Assembly (NCBI RefSeq): GCF_900188145.1
Contig: NZ_FZOJ01000004.1
Coordinates: forward strand, 186,001-250,000
Source of the DNA: Anaerovirgula multivorans
GTDB taxonomy: Bacteria; Bacillota; Clostridia; Peptostreptococcales; Natronincolaceae
Direction of reading: 5' to 3'
Length of the DNA: 64,000 nucleotides
A program made the translations under genes and the position numbers. Position 1 is the first letter of the stretch, and each line of letters starts with the position of its first letter. Shown here piece after piece: positions 17,443 through 26,987 of the stretch. Under the pieces are notes generated by a model, which made no database searches, had not been told where the DNA came from, and worked only from the letters and a program-made list of their open reading frames with translations.

Positions 17443-18891
17443 TTAATTAAATTTATTTTTTAAGCTTTCCATTACCAATCGAGTAATTGTTTCAATGTCT
17501 ATATTACTTAATTCTGCTGTCTCTCCAGTTCTTTTACAGTCATCTATTCCATAGGCCATTCTTCTAATATTGATCAGATGCATGGGCCCTACATTGTCAG
17601 ATGTAGCACTTCCGCCAATAGCTCCACACCCTAAAGTAAAGGATGGTGCAAGGTTTGTAGTAAGCCCAATAGCTCCTTGGGTTGATGGTGTATTTACTAA
17701 AAATCTAGAAACCGGCTTTTTTAGGGCAAACTCTCTAATAATCGCTTCATCCTGAGAATGAATGGCTAAGGTATGTCCCAATCCACCATTCTCCAATAGA
17801 GCATAGCAAAGCTCACAAGCTTCTTGCCAATCTTCAACCGTATAAAATGCTAGGAGGGCAGTGAGCTTTTCCTTAGAAAAAGGAGCATTTTTTCCAACAT
17901 TTTTTTCTTCGCAAAGAAGTATTTTGACCTCCTGGGGAATTTCAATCCCGGCCATTCTAGCAATGTCCTGAGCAGATTTCCCTACAATTCTAGGGTTCAT
18001 TCCTCCTGTTACCGTCTCCATAATTGCTGTCACCTTCTCTAGCTGCTCTCCAACTAAAAAGTAACCACCTTGGTATTTTATTTCTTCCTTCACTTTTTCA
18101 GCAATACATCTCTCTGTCACAATAGCCTGCTCTGATGCACAAACGGTTCCATGATCAAAGGTTTTACTTGAAACTATCTTTTCTATTGCTTCTTTTATGT
18201 TAGCACTTCTTTCAATAAATGCAGGAACATTACCAGGACCAACCCCTAGAGCTGGTGTTCCTGAACTATAGGCTGCCTTCACCATGGCAGATCCTCCAGT
18301 GGCTAAAATCAAGTCTATTCCTTTGTGTTTCATAAGCTCACTGGTTCCCTCCATGGTGGGCTGAGTCATACAATGGATTAGTCCTTCTGGTGCCCCTGCC
18401 TCCACAGCTGCTTTATTTAAAATTTCTACTGTTTTTAAAATACTCTTTAATGCACTTGGATGAGGACTAAAAATAATGGCATTCCCAGCTTTTAGAGCAA
18501 TTAATGTTTTATAGATTACAGTAGATGTTGGATTGGTAGAAGGAATTAAAGCAGCAATCGTACCAACTGGCGTTCCAATTTCCACAATCTTTTTTTCCTC
18601 GTCCTCATGAATGATTCCAATTGTTTTCATGCCTTTAATATGATTGTATACACCCTCACTGGCAATTTGATTTTTTACTTTTTTATCTTGCCACTTACCA
18701 AATCCTGTTTCTTCAGAGGCAAGTTGTCCAAGAAATTCTGCCTGTGGATAGGTGGCGTCCTTCATAGCATAGACGATTTTATCAATAGTTTCTTGACTAA
18801 ATTTAGCAAATTTCTTCTGGGCTTCATTAGCTTTTGATACCATATGTCTTACCTCTTGAATGGATACTAAATCTTTATCCTGTAGCTCCAC
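17443..18891 (-). CDS. eutE: CoA-acylating acetaldehyde dehydrogenase EutE
   Basis: A 482-residue enzyme turning acetaldehyde, NAD and CoA into acetyl-CoA. The catalytic Cys is near residue 251 (DHGTVCASEQAIV); ALIPSTNPTSTVIYKTLIALKAGNA and ALGVGPGNVPAFIE are cofactor-binding blocks. The N-terminus (VSIQEVRHMVSKANEAQKKF) can act as an encapsulation helix. The start is GTG at 18891, directly after the TAA of the upstream gene, with its ribosome site inside that gene's last codons, so translation is coupled. Confidence 0.96.
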   Translation of the reverse strand: MELQDKDLVSIQEVRHMVSKANEAQKKFAKFSQETIDKIVYAMKDATYPQAEFLGQLASEETGFGKWQDKKVKNQIASEGVYNHIKGMKTIGIIHEDEEKKIVEIGTPVGTIAALIPSTNPTSTVIYKTLIALKAGNAIIFSPHPSALKSILKTVEILNKAAVEAGAPEGLIHCMTQPTMEGTSELMKHKGIDLILATGGSAMVKAAYSSGTPALGVGPGNVPAFIERSANIKEAIEKIVSSKTFDHGTVCASEQAIVTERCIAEKVKEEIKYQGGYFLVGEQLEKVTAIMETVTGGMNPRIVGKSAQDIARMAGIEIPQEVKILLCEEKNVGKNAPFSKEKLTALLAFYTVEDWQEACELCYALLENGGLGHTLAIHSQDEAIIREFALKKPVSRFLVNTPSTQGAIGLTTNLAPSFTLGCGAIGGSATSDNVGPMHLINIRRMAYGIDDCKRTGETAELSNIDIETITRLVMESLKNKFN

Positions 18892-19506
18892 TTATTCCAC
18901 CTCCATTTTTGTGTAATTTAATATAGCCTGTACTAGTTCTGATTTATTAGCAAACTTGATTTTTTTTGTTTCCATCGAAAAGCCTGCCAATCCCCTAGCG
19001 ATTTTTCTAAGCTCTACTACCTTCATTCTATGGAGATCTTTTTTCGATGTAATTCTGATCTCTTTTCCATTATGCTCAATCACTAGAGCCTTAGTTTTAC
19101 TTTGTACCAGCTCTTTTTGATCTTTTGGCACTTCTAGGATTTCTTGTGCTTCTTCTATTTCTTCTACTTTATCAGCTGCTTCCGCTAAATTGCTAGAAGG
19201 GGATTCTTCTATTGTCTGTTGACCGTTGTCTTCATCCGCCTCAAAGAAAAGCTTTAGTTGAAGATCAGACCTCGGTATTACATGTTGAGAAACAACATAA
19301 CCTACTGTTTCTGCAGCAGTACCCCCAGCTTCAATTGCCGCCTGAACAGCCGCCACATCTCCTTCTACCATGATGGTCACCAAACCACCTCCAGTAATCT
19401 GAAGATCCTTTAGCGTAACATTTGCTGTTTTCAAGGCAGTATCCAAAGCTACAATTGCTGGAATATAGCCATAGGTCTCTAATAGTCCCAGTGTATTATA
19501 CCTCAT
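18892..19506 (-). CDS. BMC-H shell protein with C-terminal Rho-N/SAP-like domain (EutK-like)
   Basis: Residues 1-85 are a BMC domain (LGLLETYGYIPAIVALDTALKTANV; GGGLVTIMVEGDVAAVQAAIEAGG). A long acidic linker follows (about 90-165). The last 40 residues (HRMKVVELRKIARGLAGF, then KIKFANKSELVQAIL) look like a Rho-N/SAP helix-extended-helix nucleic-acid-binding module. E. coli EutK also carries an extra C-terminal domain, a winged-helix-like one, so the role may be analogous with a different fold. It abuts eutE without a gap. Confidence 0.85.
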   Translation of the reverse strand: MRYNTLGLLETYGYIPAIVALDTALKTANVTLKDLQITGGGLVTIMVEGDVAAVQAAIEAGGTAAETVGYVVSQHVIPRSDLQLKLFFEADEDNGQQTIEESPSSNLAEAADKVEEIEEAQEILEVPKDQKELVQSKTKALVIEHNGKEIRITSKKDLHRMKVVELRKIARGLAGFSMETKKIKFANKSELVQAILNYTKMEVE

Positions 19507-19523
19507 AATTAACTCAACTCACT

Positions 19524-20177
19524 TTAGTATTTTGTAGGGTTATCTGCCACGAACTTCACAGCTTCGGCAAAAGCATCACATGCAGCTTTACATGCCGACT
19601 GACTTCCAGTTAATAATCCACCGCCAAAGTTGGTTTCAGTTGGAGGACCATAGAAGCATACCATTTGTACATCAGCAGCTTTCATAGCAGCATCTAAGGC
19701 ATACATTGCCTCTAGAGGGGGCGCTATTACATAAGCTAAAGCTTCTCCTTCTTTAACTCCTGCCATTTCTGATAAATAGGATCCTGTTCTAGAGATGCAA
19801 TGGGCATAATAAGCTATGGAATCATCATCATTTGCACTATAAAAACAAGCATCATTTTCGATAAAATCAGCTACTGCATCAAGCCCACTTCTTACTTCTG
19901 CTGGATTCGGTCCAGAAATAATACCAATTACCTCTCCCGCCAGCTTCGTATTGGCATTAGCAGTTCCACCATAAAAGGACTTTGCATACGCTACTCTAAC
20001 ATCCGCTTTTTTTGTAGCCTCATCTAGGGCTGTGTAGGTCACGTCATCACTATCAGCAGTAACAATTCCAATACTTCTATATCCCTCCTCTAACTTCAGT
20101 TCCTTTGCCATATCAAGGCTCACATTAGGAATGATTTTTGCACTTAGGACAGAAGCACGCAATGCATCATTTTTCAT
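19524..20177 (-). CDS. eutL: Microcompartment shell protein EutL (tandem BMC trimer)
   Basis: A 217-residue gated-pore shell protein of two circularly permuted BMC domains. IGIVTADSDDVTYTALDEATKKADV, SFYGGTANANTKLAGEVIGI and PPTETNFGGGLLTGSQSAC are EutL signatures. ATG at 20177 is chosen because GGAG lies eight bases upstream; the GTG at 20186 overlaps that site. It sits between eutC and the eutK-like gene. Confidence 0.95.
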   Translation of the reverse strand: MKNDALRASVLSAKIIPNVSLDMAKELKLEEGYRSIGIVTADSDDVTYTALDEATKKADVRVAYAKSFYGGTANANTKLAGEVIGIISGPNPAEVRSGLDAVADFIENDACFYSANDDDSIAYYAHCISRTGSYLSEMAGVKEGEALAYVIAPPLEAMYALDAAMKAADVQMVCFYGPPTETNFGGGLLTGSQSACKAACDAFAEAVKFVADNPTKY

Positions 20178-20200
20178 GTTTTTCACTCCATTTCTATTAT

Positions 20201-21100
20201 TTATAACTTAAGATCTAAACCACTTGCTTTTTGCTCTATCATTTCCTTAACAATTTGAGCTATATGCGCACCTGCTTCTGTAGCAGAGGTACCACCCTTA
20301 TGGATGTTAGATATAACTGTTCTCCTAGATTCAGGCATACCTACCTTTCCACGATAAGCCATGTAGCAGCTCATACTTTCTCCCGTAGCTAATCCTGGTC
20401 TTTCGCCAATCAGTACCACTGTTACTTCGGCATCAAGAACTTCTGAAATAACGTCCATAGCTGGCACCCTACCATGTTTCACGAAAAATGGTGTTCCTAT
20501 CTTCAATCCATAGTTTTTCAATCCCTGCATAATGGAGGGTAAAATATCCTTAATATTAGCCTCAATAGCAGTTGAACTCAAACCATCAGAGACATAAATT
20601 TGTACTTGAGGACTTTTTATACATTTTTCTTTTATTCTCTCAATACTTTCTTCACTAAATTTTCTGCCTAAATCAGGTCTTGTCATATATTCATCCTTAT
20701 CATGACATAAGGTATTTACTGAAAACAAGCCCATTTCCTCTAGCAATTCTTCTGAAACATAAGTGAAAACAGCATCCATAGCAACAGCATGATCAGCTCT
20801 GAATCTCAACAATGTATCTGTAAGATAACGAGGTCCTGTCCGCCAAATTCCAACTCTAGCAGGCGTACTTTCCTTAAGTTGTAAATAGGCTTCTTTGTTC
20901 TCTGGATTAGATACTGTAAAATAATCTTGTATTTTAATCTCTGTTAAATCCTTTAACTTCTCATCATCCATACATCCTCTTGGTTGTGAATTTGTGTCTG
21001 TTTCTGTAAAATAATTTTCTTCGTCACTTTGCTTTTTATCCATGACCATTTTCTCTACAATTTGCTGAACCATATCTTTGATTACCTGTTCTGAAATCAA
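20201..21100 (-). CDS. eutC: Ethanolamine ammonia-lyase small subunit EutC
   Basis: A 299-residue subunit that completes the B12-binding site of ethanolamine ammonia-lyase. LKESTPARVGIWRTGPRYLTDTLLRFRADHAVAMDAV, QIYVSDGLSSTAIEAN-type and GERPGLATGESMSCYMAYR blocks are canonical. The N-terminal helix (EQVIKDMVQQIVEKMVMD) is a likely targeting peptide. Start is TTG at 21100 with AGGAGG eight bases upstream. eutB is 31 bases upstream. Confidence 0.96.
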   Translation of the reverse strand: MISEQVIKDMVQQIVEKMVMDKKQSDEENYFTETDTNSQPRGCMDDEKLKDLTEIKIQDYFTVSNPENKEAYLQLKESTPARVGIWRTGPRYLTDTLLRFRADHAVAMDAVFTYVSEELLEEMGLFSVNTLCHDKDEYMTRPDLGRKFSEESIERIKEKCIKSPQVQIYVSDGLSSTAIEANIKDILPSIMQGLKNYGLKIGTPFFVKHGRVPAMDVISEVLDAEVTVVLIGERPGLATGESMSCYMAYRGKVGMPESRRTVISNIHKGGTSATEAGAHIAQIVKEMIEQKASGLDLKL

Positions 21101-21131
21101 TCCAATGCCCTCCTTTTTCTTTTTTCTCTAT

Positions 21132-22496
21132 TTATTTTAAAAAAATCGATGCATCTCCAGCTCTTTTTGATAACCTGCCATTTTCATAAATTCCCATTTT
21201 TTCTAACCACTTTTGAAATTCAGGGATTGGTGTTAAATTCAATAATTCTCTTAAGGTAGCAGCGTCATGGAAGCTTGAGCTTTGGTAGTTAAGCATAATG
21301 TCATCTCCTGCAGGCGTTCCAATTAAGAAATTGCATCCAGCGCTAGCTAGTAGAATACTTAAGTTTTCAATATCATTTTGGTCAGCCTTCATATGATTGG
21401 TATAGCATACATCTACCCCCATTGGAATGCCCGATAGCTTACCCATAAAATGATCCTCAAGCCCTGCTCTAATTACCTGTTTGCTATTATACAAATATTC
21501 AGGTCCAATAAATCCAACAACAGTATTTACCAGGAATGGGCTGTATTTTTTAGCTAATCCATAGCACCTAGCTTCTAAAGTGACTTGATCAACACCCATG
21601 TGAGCATCCGAAGAAAGCTCAGAGCCTTGCCCTGTTTCAAAATACATAACATTTGGTCCAGTAGAAGTTCCTTCCTTTAATACAAGTTCTCTAGCTTCAG
21701 ATAAAATTCTATCATTTACACCAAAGGCTTCATTTCCTTTCTCTGTTCCTGCTATACTTTGGAAGATCAAGTCTGAAGGTGCCCCTTGTCTAATAGCCTC
21801 CATTTGTGTTGTTACATGGGCCAGTACACAAATTTGTGTTGGAATCTGCCATTTTTGCTTTACTTCTTCAAATAATTTTAATACATTTTTCACGCTATTC
21901 ACTGTGTCACTTACAGGATTTAAACCCAATACCGCATCCCCTGCCCCATAACTTAAACCTTCAAAAAGAGATACTTTGATGCCTTCTATATTATCAGTTG
22001 TATGATTAGGCTGAAGTCTATAAGCTAAGGTTTCTGCTTGTCCAATAGTAGTGTTACAGTGGGCAGTAACAACGATTTTTTTTGCTCCATATACCAAGTC
22101 TAGATTAGACATGAGCTTAGCAACCGCTGCCACCATCTCGCTAGTTAGTCCTCTGCTGATTCTTCTAATATCGCTGCCGGTGGTTTCACTGTTTAAAATC
22201 CATTCTCTTAGTTCAGAGACTGTCCAGTTTTGAATCTCACTGTAGATTTTTTCATTGACCCCATCTTGAATAATTCTTGTTACCTCATCTGTTTCATAAG
22301 GTACAGCTGGATTGTTTCTTATGTCCTTTAGTGTTAGATTACTTAATACTTCCTTCGCTGCCACCATTTCTGTGATGGAGGTTGCTGCCAGTCCAGCCAG
22401 TTTGTCTCCTGATCTTTCCTCATTGGCCTTGGCCATCACTTCATTTAAGCTTTTGAATTGATAAACTGTCCCAAATAATTTTGTTTTTAATATCAT
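21132..22496 (-). CDS. eutB: Ethanolamine ammonia-lyase large subunit EutB
   Basis: A 454-residue TIM-barrel catalytic subunit that cleaves ethanolamine to acetaldehyde and ammonia using adenosylcobalamin. Substrate-site motifs are visible, such as HCNTTIGQAETLAYRLQPNH, MYFETGQGSELSSDAHMGVD and MGVDVCYTNHMKADQNDIE. The length is standard. It lies between eutA and eutC in the conserved order A-B-C. Confidence 0.97.
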   Translation of the reverse strand: MILKTKLFGTVYQFKSLNEVMAKANEERSGDKLAGLAATSITEMVAAKEVLSNLTLKDIRNNPAVPYETDEVTRIIQDGVNEKIYSEIQNWTVSELREWILNSETTGSDIRRISRGLTSEMVAAVAKLMSNLDLVYGAKKIVVTAHCNTTIGQAETLAYRLQPNHTTDNIEGIKVSLFEGLSYGAGDAVLGLNPVSDTVNSVKNVLKLFEEVKQKWQIPTQICVLAHVTTQMEAIRQGAPSDLIFQSIAGTEKGNEAFGVNDRILSEARELVLKEGTSTGPNVMYFETGQGSELSSDAHMGVDQVTLEARCYGLAKKYSPFLVNTVVGFIGPEYLYNSKQVIRAGLEDHFMGKLSGIPMGVDVCYTNHMKADQNDIENLSILLASAGCNFLIGTPAGDDIMLNYQSSSFHDAATLRELLNLTPIPEFQKWLEKMGIYENGRLSKRAGDASIFLK

Positions 22497-22515
22497 GTCC
22501 TATCTCCCTTCTATC

Positions 22516-23949
22516 TCAATAATTAAATACCAAGGTTTTTATAATAACAGGTACTACCTTCCCATTGGCTAAAGGCTTGCCAATGTCAATATAATCCCCA
22601 TTATCCACTTTGATGGAGTCAATACAAATTACATCTCTTTTACTAACCAAGTGAGCATGGATTCCCTGCCCTAATATCTTAGCCATATCATTTTCAACCA
22701 CAATAATGAGGGGTTCCCCATCTCTTAATTTCTCTTCTACTCCTCTAATAATGGCTTTTGCTAATTGTTGTATTTGCTGAAAACTTGGATTCTTAAGTCC
22801 CTTCATGGCCAAAGCTACCAACTGCTGATCATTCTCTAGTCGAAACCAATCTAATCTTTCAGCAATTTTACAGCTTAACTGATCACTCACAAGTTCTTCA
22901 TCTTCTGGATTTACCCGTAGAATGGGAATGTTTTTTATAGGTAAGATTGATGATTCAATCGTAATAGTGCTCCCACTGATCTCCGTTGTATGGGTTCCTG
23001 CCCCTACAACAGTTGCTCCAATAGTCTCACTAGCTTGTATCACCTTGGAGCTTTCTAACCAAGAGGAGGATCCAATGGATTTCCCAAGAAGGATACCGAT
23101 GTCACCATATTTAAATAGAGATGCACTACTCTTGTTAAACATGTAATCTGCTACGCCTCCAGAAAAGGAAATATAATCAATCTTCTGTTTCCATTTTAAA
23201 GGTGTTCCAGTTAACATTTCTTGGAGTAAAGTTGTCTGGGGAATCATCCCTAAACTCTCAGCTAAGATATCTCCCATTCTTTTACATAGACCTTCTACCT
23301 CATCTACTGATAATCTCTTGCCTACTTGAATATCAACGCCTATGTCTTTAGCTAAAATTTTAATTTTATTAGAAGCATAGGCCACCTTCAATTGATCATC
23401 TTCAAACTTGATCAACCGACCCCCAATATCAAGACAAGCAGTGTCAACAACTTCCCCATTTTTGAAGATAGCTATGTTGGTTGTTCCTCCGCCAATATCC
23501 AAGTTAACGACGGTGCAGCTTCTTTCTTTTGAAAATTTTGCAGCCCCCGCGCCTTTACCTGCAATAATACCTTCTAAATCTGGCCCTGCGGTAGCTACAA
23601 CGAAGTCACCTGCTAAACCACTAAGGGTGTTAATGATTTCGTTGGCATTTTCCTTTCTCGCAGTCTCTCCAGTTATAATTACTGCCCCTGTATCAATTCT
23701 TTCAAAGGGAATCTCTGCTTTTCTATATTCTAATTCGATAATTTTCCGGATAGCCTCTCCATCGATTTGTGTTTCTGATAATAAAGGTGTAAAATGTATG
23801 TCGCTTCTATAGACAACTTCTTTATCAATAATTTGTATCCTTGGAATGGCCATTATGGAAGCTGTATTTTCGATGATAAGTTTACTAAATACTAACTGAG
23901 TTGTTGAAGTACCAATGTCAATTCCTACACTAAAAATATTTTCTCTCAA
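22516..23949 (-). CDS. eutA: Ethanolamine ammonia-lyase reactivating factor EutA
   Basis: A 477-residue ASKHA-fold ATPase that swaps damaged cobalamin out of EutBC. FSVGIDIGTSTTQLVFSK and TVVNLDIGGGTTNIAIFKNG are the phosphate loops; YISFSGGVADYMFN is the adenosine motif. Start is TTG at 23949 with AGGAGG seven bases upstream. It is separated from eutW by an ANTAR-type antitermination element, so output of everything from eutA on can be gated. Confidence 0.95.
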   Translation of the reverse strand: MRENIFSVGIDIGTSTTQLVFSKLIIENTASIMAIPRIQIIDKEVVYRSDIHFTPLLSETQIDGEAIRKIIELEYRKAEIPFERIDTGAVIITGETARKENANEIINTLSGLAGDFVVATAGPDLEGIIAGKGAGAAKFSKERSCTVVNLDIGGGTTNIAIFKNGEVVDTACLDIGGRLIKFEDDQLKVAYASNKIKILAKDIGVDIQVGKRLSVDEVEGLCKRMGDILAESLGMIPQTTLLQEMLTGTPLKWKQKIDYISFSGGVADYMFNKSSASLFKYGDIGILLGKSIGSSSWLESSKVIQASETIGATVVGAGTHTTEISGSTITIESSILPIKNIPILRVNPEDEELVSDQLSCKIAERLDWFRLENDQQLVALAMKGLKNPSFQQIQQLAKAIIRGVEEKLRDGEPLIIVVENDMAKILGQGIHAHLVSKRDVICIDSIKVDNGDYIDIGKPLANGKVVPVIIKTLVFNY

Positions 23950-23975
23950 AGCTTCCCCTCCTTCCTCTATAAAGA

Positions 23976-24049
23976 CAATGGGGCCAAGGATCTATATATT
24001 GTATAGATTCTTGGCCCCATTGCCTTTTAAAAACACGCCATTGTGCTTT
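23976..24049 (-). promoter_or_regulatory. ANTAR dual-hexaloop antiterminator and terminator before eutA
   Basis: On the minus strand P1 is AAAGCAC, loop AATGGC, GTGTTTT (24049-24030). P2 is GGC, loop AATGGG, GCC (24024-24013). Both loops have A at position 1 and G at position 4, the EutV-type rule. The terminator stem (CAATGGGGCCAAG at the 24022 end with CTTGGCCCCATTG at the 23976 end) starts inside P2, so P2 and terminator are mutually exclusive, and TCTTTAT follows. Confidence 0.85.
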
Positions 24050-24052
24050 GTT

Positions 24053-25462
24053 TTATTCATTTTTAAAATTAAAACGTATTTCTGTTCCATCCTCATTAGA
24101 GTTCATTTGAAGATTACCATAAAGTCTTTCTCGGACAATACTTTTAACAATACTTAACCCCAAGCTTTTTCTTTTCACTGTTTTTGTATCAAAGCCTACG
24201 CCATTGTCTATAACAGTAACCTGGGTATAAACTTCCCCCTTTTGGATACTAATTTGGATGTTGCCTTCTTCCCTTCCATCAAAGCCATGTTCTAAGGAAT
24301 TTTGCAAAAGCTCATTAACCACTAGTGCAATAGATGTAGCCTTATCTGAGTTTACAATGATAGGATCTCCTTCTATATGAATACGGATATTTTTCTCTGG
24401 AGATAGTACATAACTCATGATACTTTCCTTTATTTTTTCTAAAATGGTTCGTAAATCAACATCATCTAGTCCCTTCTGGGCTAGTAATTCGTGAGTAATG
24501 GCAATACTTAAAATTCTGCTAATACTTTCATTAAAAGCTTGCTTTGCTTTACCATCATGAATTCGCCGGGACTGCAACCTCAATAAGCTGGCGATTGTCT
24601 GTAAATTATTTTTAACCCGATGGTGTATTTCGCTAATAGCAACAGATTTTGAAACCAGTTCCATTTCTTTCTCTTTTACCTCTGTAACGTCTTTGATAAT
24701 CATAATAAATCCAATAACTTCATTTTCATCTTCCATAGCCACATATTTTACTCGAAGGGATAGTTTTCCTATCTTTACTTCCACCACATTAACAACATCT
24801 TTATGAATAACACCAGAGAAGCTCATACCACCTAGGGTTAAGTTATTAAAAGATAATCCAATGATTTCATCTTGATACCCCAGCTTTTTATAAAGCTGGG
24901 AAGCCTCAGGATTGCAATAAGTAGCAATGCCTTTACTATTAAACATAATAATGGCTTCATTGACATGATGAATAATTGTATTCTCTGCTCTTTTTAAAGT
25001 GCTTAAGGTTTCTGTTAATTTTTCCGTTATTTCTAATAAATCTTCCATTTCCTTGTCTCGCTTAATGTCCTTTGTAATATCTTGTTCAATAATCAAAACA
25101 CCAATCACTTGACCTTTCTTATTCTTTATAGGCTCCACATTTTGTCTTACTGTCTTATTCTCCTGTGTTAGTGCCTTTAAATCTCTAGAGGAAACACCAG
25201 TTTCTAGTGTCCGTAAAGCAGCAGGTTCATTTTCTCCCAAAGCAAATTTTCCAACAACTGAATACTGATACATGGACTCTTCTTGACTTTGTTTAGCTTC
25301 TGCTACAACAATAGCGATATTGGGGATATTGGTTAGACAATCAATGAAGACATCAGCTTTAATAGCTCTCGCAATTAATGGTAACATTTGCTTTAGGTTT
25401 TCTAGAATAAGAATATCTGTGTCGGATAATTTTGTATAGGTTTCACAAAGCTCCCTTAACAT
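24053..25462 (-). CDS. eutW: Ethanolamine sensor histidine kinase EutW
   Basis: A 469-residue soluble kinase. An N-terminal GAF-like sensor region (residues 1-150) is followed by a PAS domain (ENTIIHHVNEAIIMFNSKGIATYCN), a HisKA_2 phosphoacceptor box (ISEIHHRVKNNLQTIASLL) and a HATPase domain (VVNELLQNSLEHGFDG; VIDNGVGFDTK; GLSIVKSIV). No membrane segments are seen. ATG at 25462 fits the GGGGTG ribosome site and does not run into eutV. It phosphorylates EutV when ethanolamine is present. Confidence 0.94.
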   Translation of the reverse strand: MLRELCETYTKLSDTDILILENLKQMLPLIARAIKADVFIDCLTNIPNIAIVVAEAKQSQEESMYQYSVVGKFALGENEPAALRTLETGVSSRDLKALTQENKTVRQNVEPIKNKKGQVIGVLIIEQDITKDIKRDKEMEDLLEITEKLTETLSTLKRAENTIIHHVNEAIIMFNSKGIATYCNPEASQLYKKLGYQDEIIGLSFNNLTLGGMSFSGVIHKDVVNVVEVKIGKLSLRVKYVAMEDENEVIGFIMIIKDVTEVKEKEMELVSKSVAISEIHHRVKNNLQTIASLLRLQSRRIHDGKAKQAFNESISRILSIAITHELLAQKGLDDVDLRTILEKIKESIMSYVLSPEKNIRIHIEGDPIIVNSDKATSIALVVNELLQNSLEHGFDGREEGNIQISIQKGEVYTQVTVIDNGVGFDTKTVKRKSLGLSIVKSIVRERLYGNLQMNSNEDGTEIRFNFKNE

Positions 25463-25483
25463 CCTTTCACCCCTTAGCATCTT

Positions 25484-26053
25484 CTATTGATTCATTGTAA
25501 TTATCTTCGCTATTTCCCCCATAGAACGCCTTTTAGACATACTTAATGTTCTTATTTTGCTGTAGGCTTCTTCCTCTGAAAGTCCTTCATTTTTCATCAG
25601 AACTCCCTTTGCTCTTTCAATCTGCTTTCTGTCCTCTAGCTGGGTTTGAGCTTTTTTTACTTCTTTTTTCATTTCATTAAATTCTTTACTTGTAGATATC
25701 GCAACCTCTAGGGTAGGCAGTAAGTTCTTTTCATTAATTGGTTTAACAACATATCCCATAGCTCCTGCTTTTTTAGCTTCTTCTACAAATTCCCTACTAC
25801 TATAAGCAGTTACCAATACAATACATTCTGCTAGTTCATCTTGATTAATTATTTTAGCAGCCTTTAAACCATTTAACAAAGGCATCTTAACATCTAGCAA
25901 TACTAAATCAGGTTTATACTTCTTGCACAGCTCAATCGCATCAAATCCATCTGAGGCTTCTCCTACAACATCGTAGCCTTCTTCATGTAACATTTCTAAT
26001 ATATCCATTCTAGTAATAGGCTCGTCGTCGGCTATTACTACTCGCCCTTTCAT
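25484..26053 (-). CDS. eutV: ANTAR response regulator and antiterminator EutV
   Basis: A 189-residue two-domain regulator. The receiver domain (1-120) has the acidic pocket ADDEP and phosphoacceptor Asp near 54 (VLLDVKMPLL). A coiled coil (about 120-140) leads to the ANTAR RNA-binding domain (ERAKGVLMKNEGLSEEEAYSKI..MSKRRSMGEIAKII). Phosphorylated dimers bind paired hexaloop hairpins. ATG at 26053 has AGGAGG eight bases upstream; an ATG at 26080 is less well placed. A TATAAT at 26119-26114 upstream may give eutVW a weak promoter. Confidence 0.95.
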   Translation of the reverse strand: MKGRVVIADDEPITRMDILEMLHEEGYDVVGEASDGFDAIELCKKYKPDLVLLDVKMPLLNGLKAAKIINQDELAECIVLVTAYSSREFVEEAKKAGAMGYVVKPINEKNLLPTLEVAISTSKEFNEMKKEVKKAQTQLEDRKQIERAKGVLMKNEGLSEEEAYSKIRTLSMSKRRSMGEIAKIITMNQ

Positions 26054-26148
26054 GGCATCTTCCTCCTTTGATACTTTCATAATCTCCGTTGATTACTTAC
26101 ACCTTTATTCTAGATTATACAATTAATTTAAGGTGTCTAGGACGTTTT

Positions 26149-26589
26149 TTATTGAATTTTAGTTTCCTTTTTTTCAAGATAAGTTTTTATTTCCTTTAAC
26201 CCTTCCGCAGTTACAGAGCTTACTTTAAAAATCCTCTGAGCTCCCGCAGCATATAAGATTTTTTCAACAACTGAAGTATCTTTTTCTAAATCTATTTTAG
26301 TAATAATACCTATTACAGACTTATTAAAAAAGCTTCCAAAACCAGGAGGGAAAATACAATCACATTCATTAGCAGCTTGCAGAAGACCTATAACATCACA
26401 ATCTACAGAAGCACTTATAATAGCATGATAGTACCTTCTATTTTCGATATATTCCCCTGGAGTATCTAAAACATGATTAGAAAATTCCATTGTTTGGGTT
26501 TTCTTATAACTGAGTTCTTGCTGATTTAATTTTTGGCTAAGGGAAGTTTTCCCATTACCGCTTCTTCCTATTAAAATAATTTTCTTCAT
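26149..26589 (-). CDS. eutP: Ethanolamine utilization small GTPase-like protein EutP
   Basis: A 146-residue P-loop protein with Walker A GRSGNGKTSL (residues 8-17), Walker-B-like DTPGEY and TKIDLE near 105. Related EutP/PduV proteins are Ras-like or show acetate-kinase activity in some reports; here only the fold is supported. AGGAGG stands eight bases before the ATG. It follows eutS by 11 bases. Confidence 0.93.
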   Translation of the reverse strand: MKKIILIGRSGNGKTSLSQKLNQQELSYKKTQTMEFSNHVLDTPGEYIENRRYYHAIISASVDCDVIGLLQAANECDCIFPPGFGSFFNKSVIGIITKIDLEKDTSVVEKILYAAGAQRIFKVSSVTAEGLKEIKTYLEKKETKIQ

Positions 26590-26600
26590 CTAGATTCCTC

Positions 26601-26951
26601 CTAAGATCGAGTTAATTTTGCAGGGGTAAAATTTAGTGTGTTAGTCAAGATGTCTATAACTCCAATCAAAGCAGATTCTACACTAGAAACATCCCCTGTA
26701 ATAACTAAAGAACCACTAAAACGATCTAGGAAACCGATTTCCACACTGGCAGATTTAGTAGCCACATCAGCTGCTATGATGGCAGCCTCACTAGGTGTTA
26801 TGGTTAAAATCCCTATGGCATTGTACCGATCTTCTGTTAGCCCAAGCTTTTTATAAATACTGTGCTCAGGATGGGCAATTAAATGGGCTAATGTGACTTG
26901 CTTTCCTGGTACATATTCCTGAACCACTCTTTGTTTTTCTTCTACGGCCAT
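26601..26951 (-). CDS. eutS: Microcompartment shell protein EutS (permuted BMC-H)
   Basis: A 116-residue bent-hexamer shell protein. [21 protein letters not shown] is the EutS/PduU N-terminal barrel and [51 protein letters not shown] the BMC core. ATG at 26951 is preferred with GGGAG seven bases upstream. It is the first gene of the operon, preceded by promoter and antiterminator. Confidence 0.95.
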   Translation of the reverse strand: MAVEEKQRVVQEYVPGKQVTLAHLIAHPEHSIYKKLGLTEDRYNAIGILTITPSEAAIIAADVATKSASVEIGFLDRFSGSLVITGDVSSVESALIGVIDILTNTLNFTPAKLTRS

Positions 26952-26987
26952 CAAGTCACTCCCTTCATAATCTTAGTGCAAAAATAT

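Noticed and set aside
23408-23812. Plus-strand open frames over eutA, including one of 134 codons
   Set aside because: Antisense to a conserved enzyme with intact motifs; composition mirrors the sense codons.
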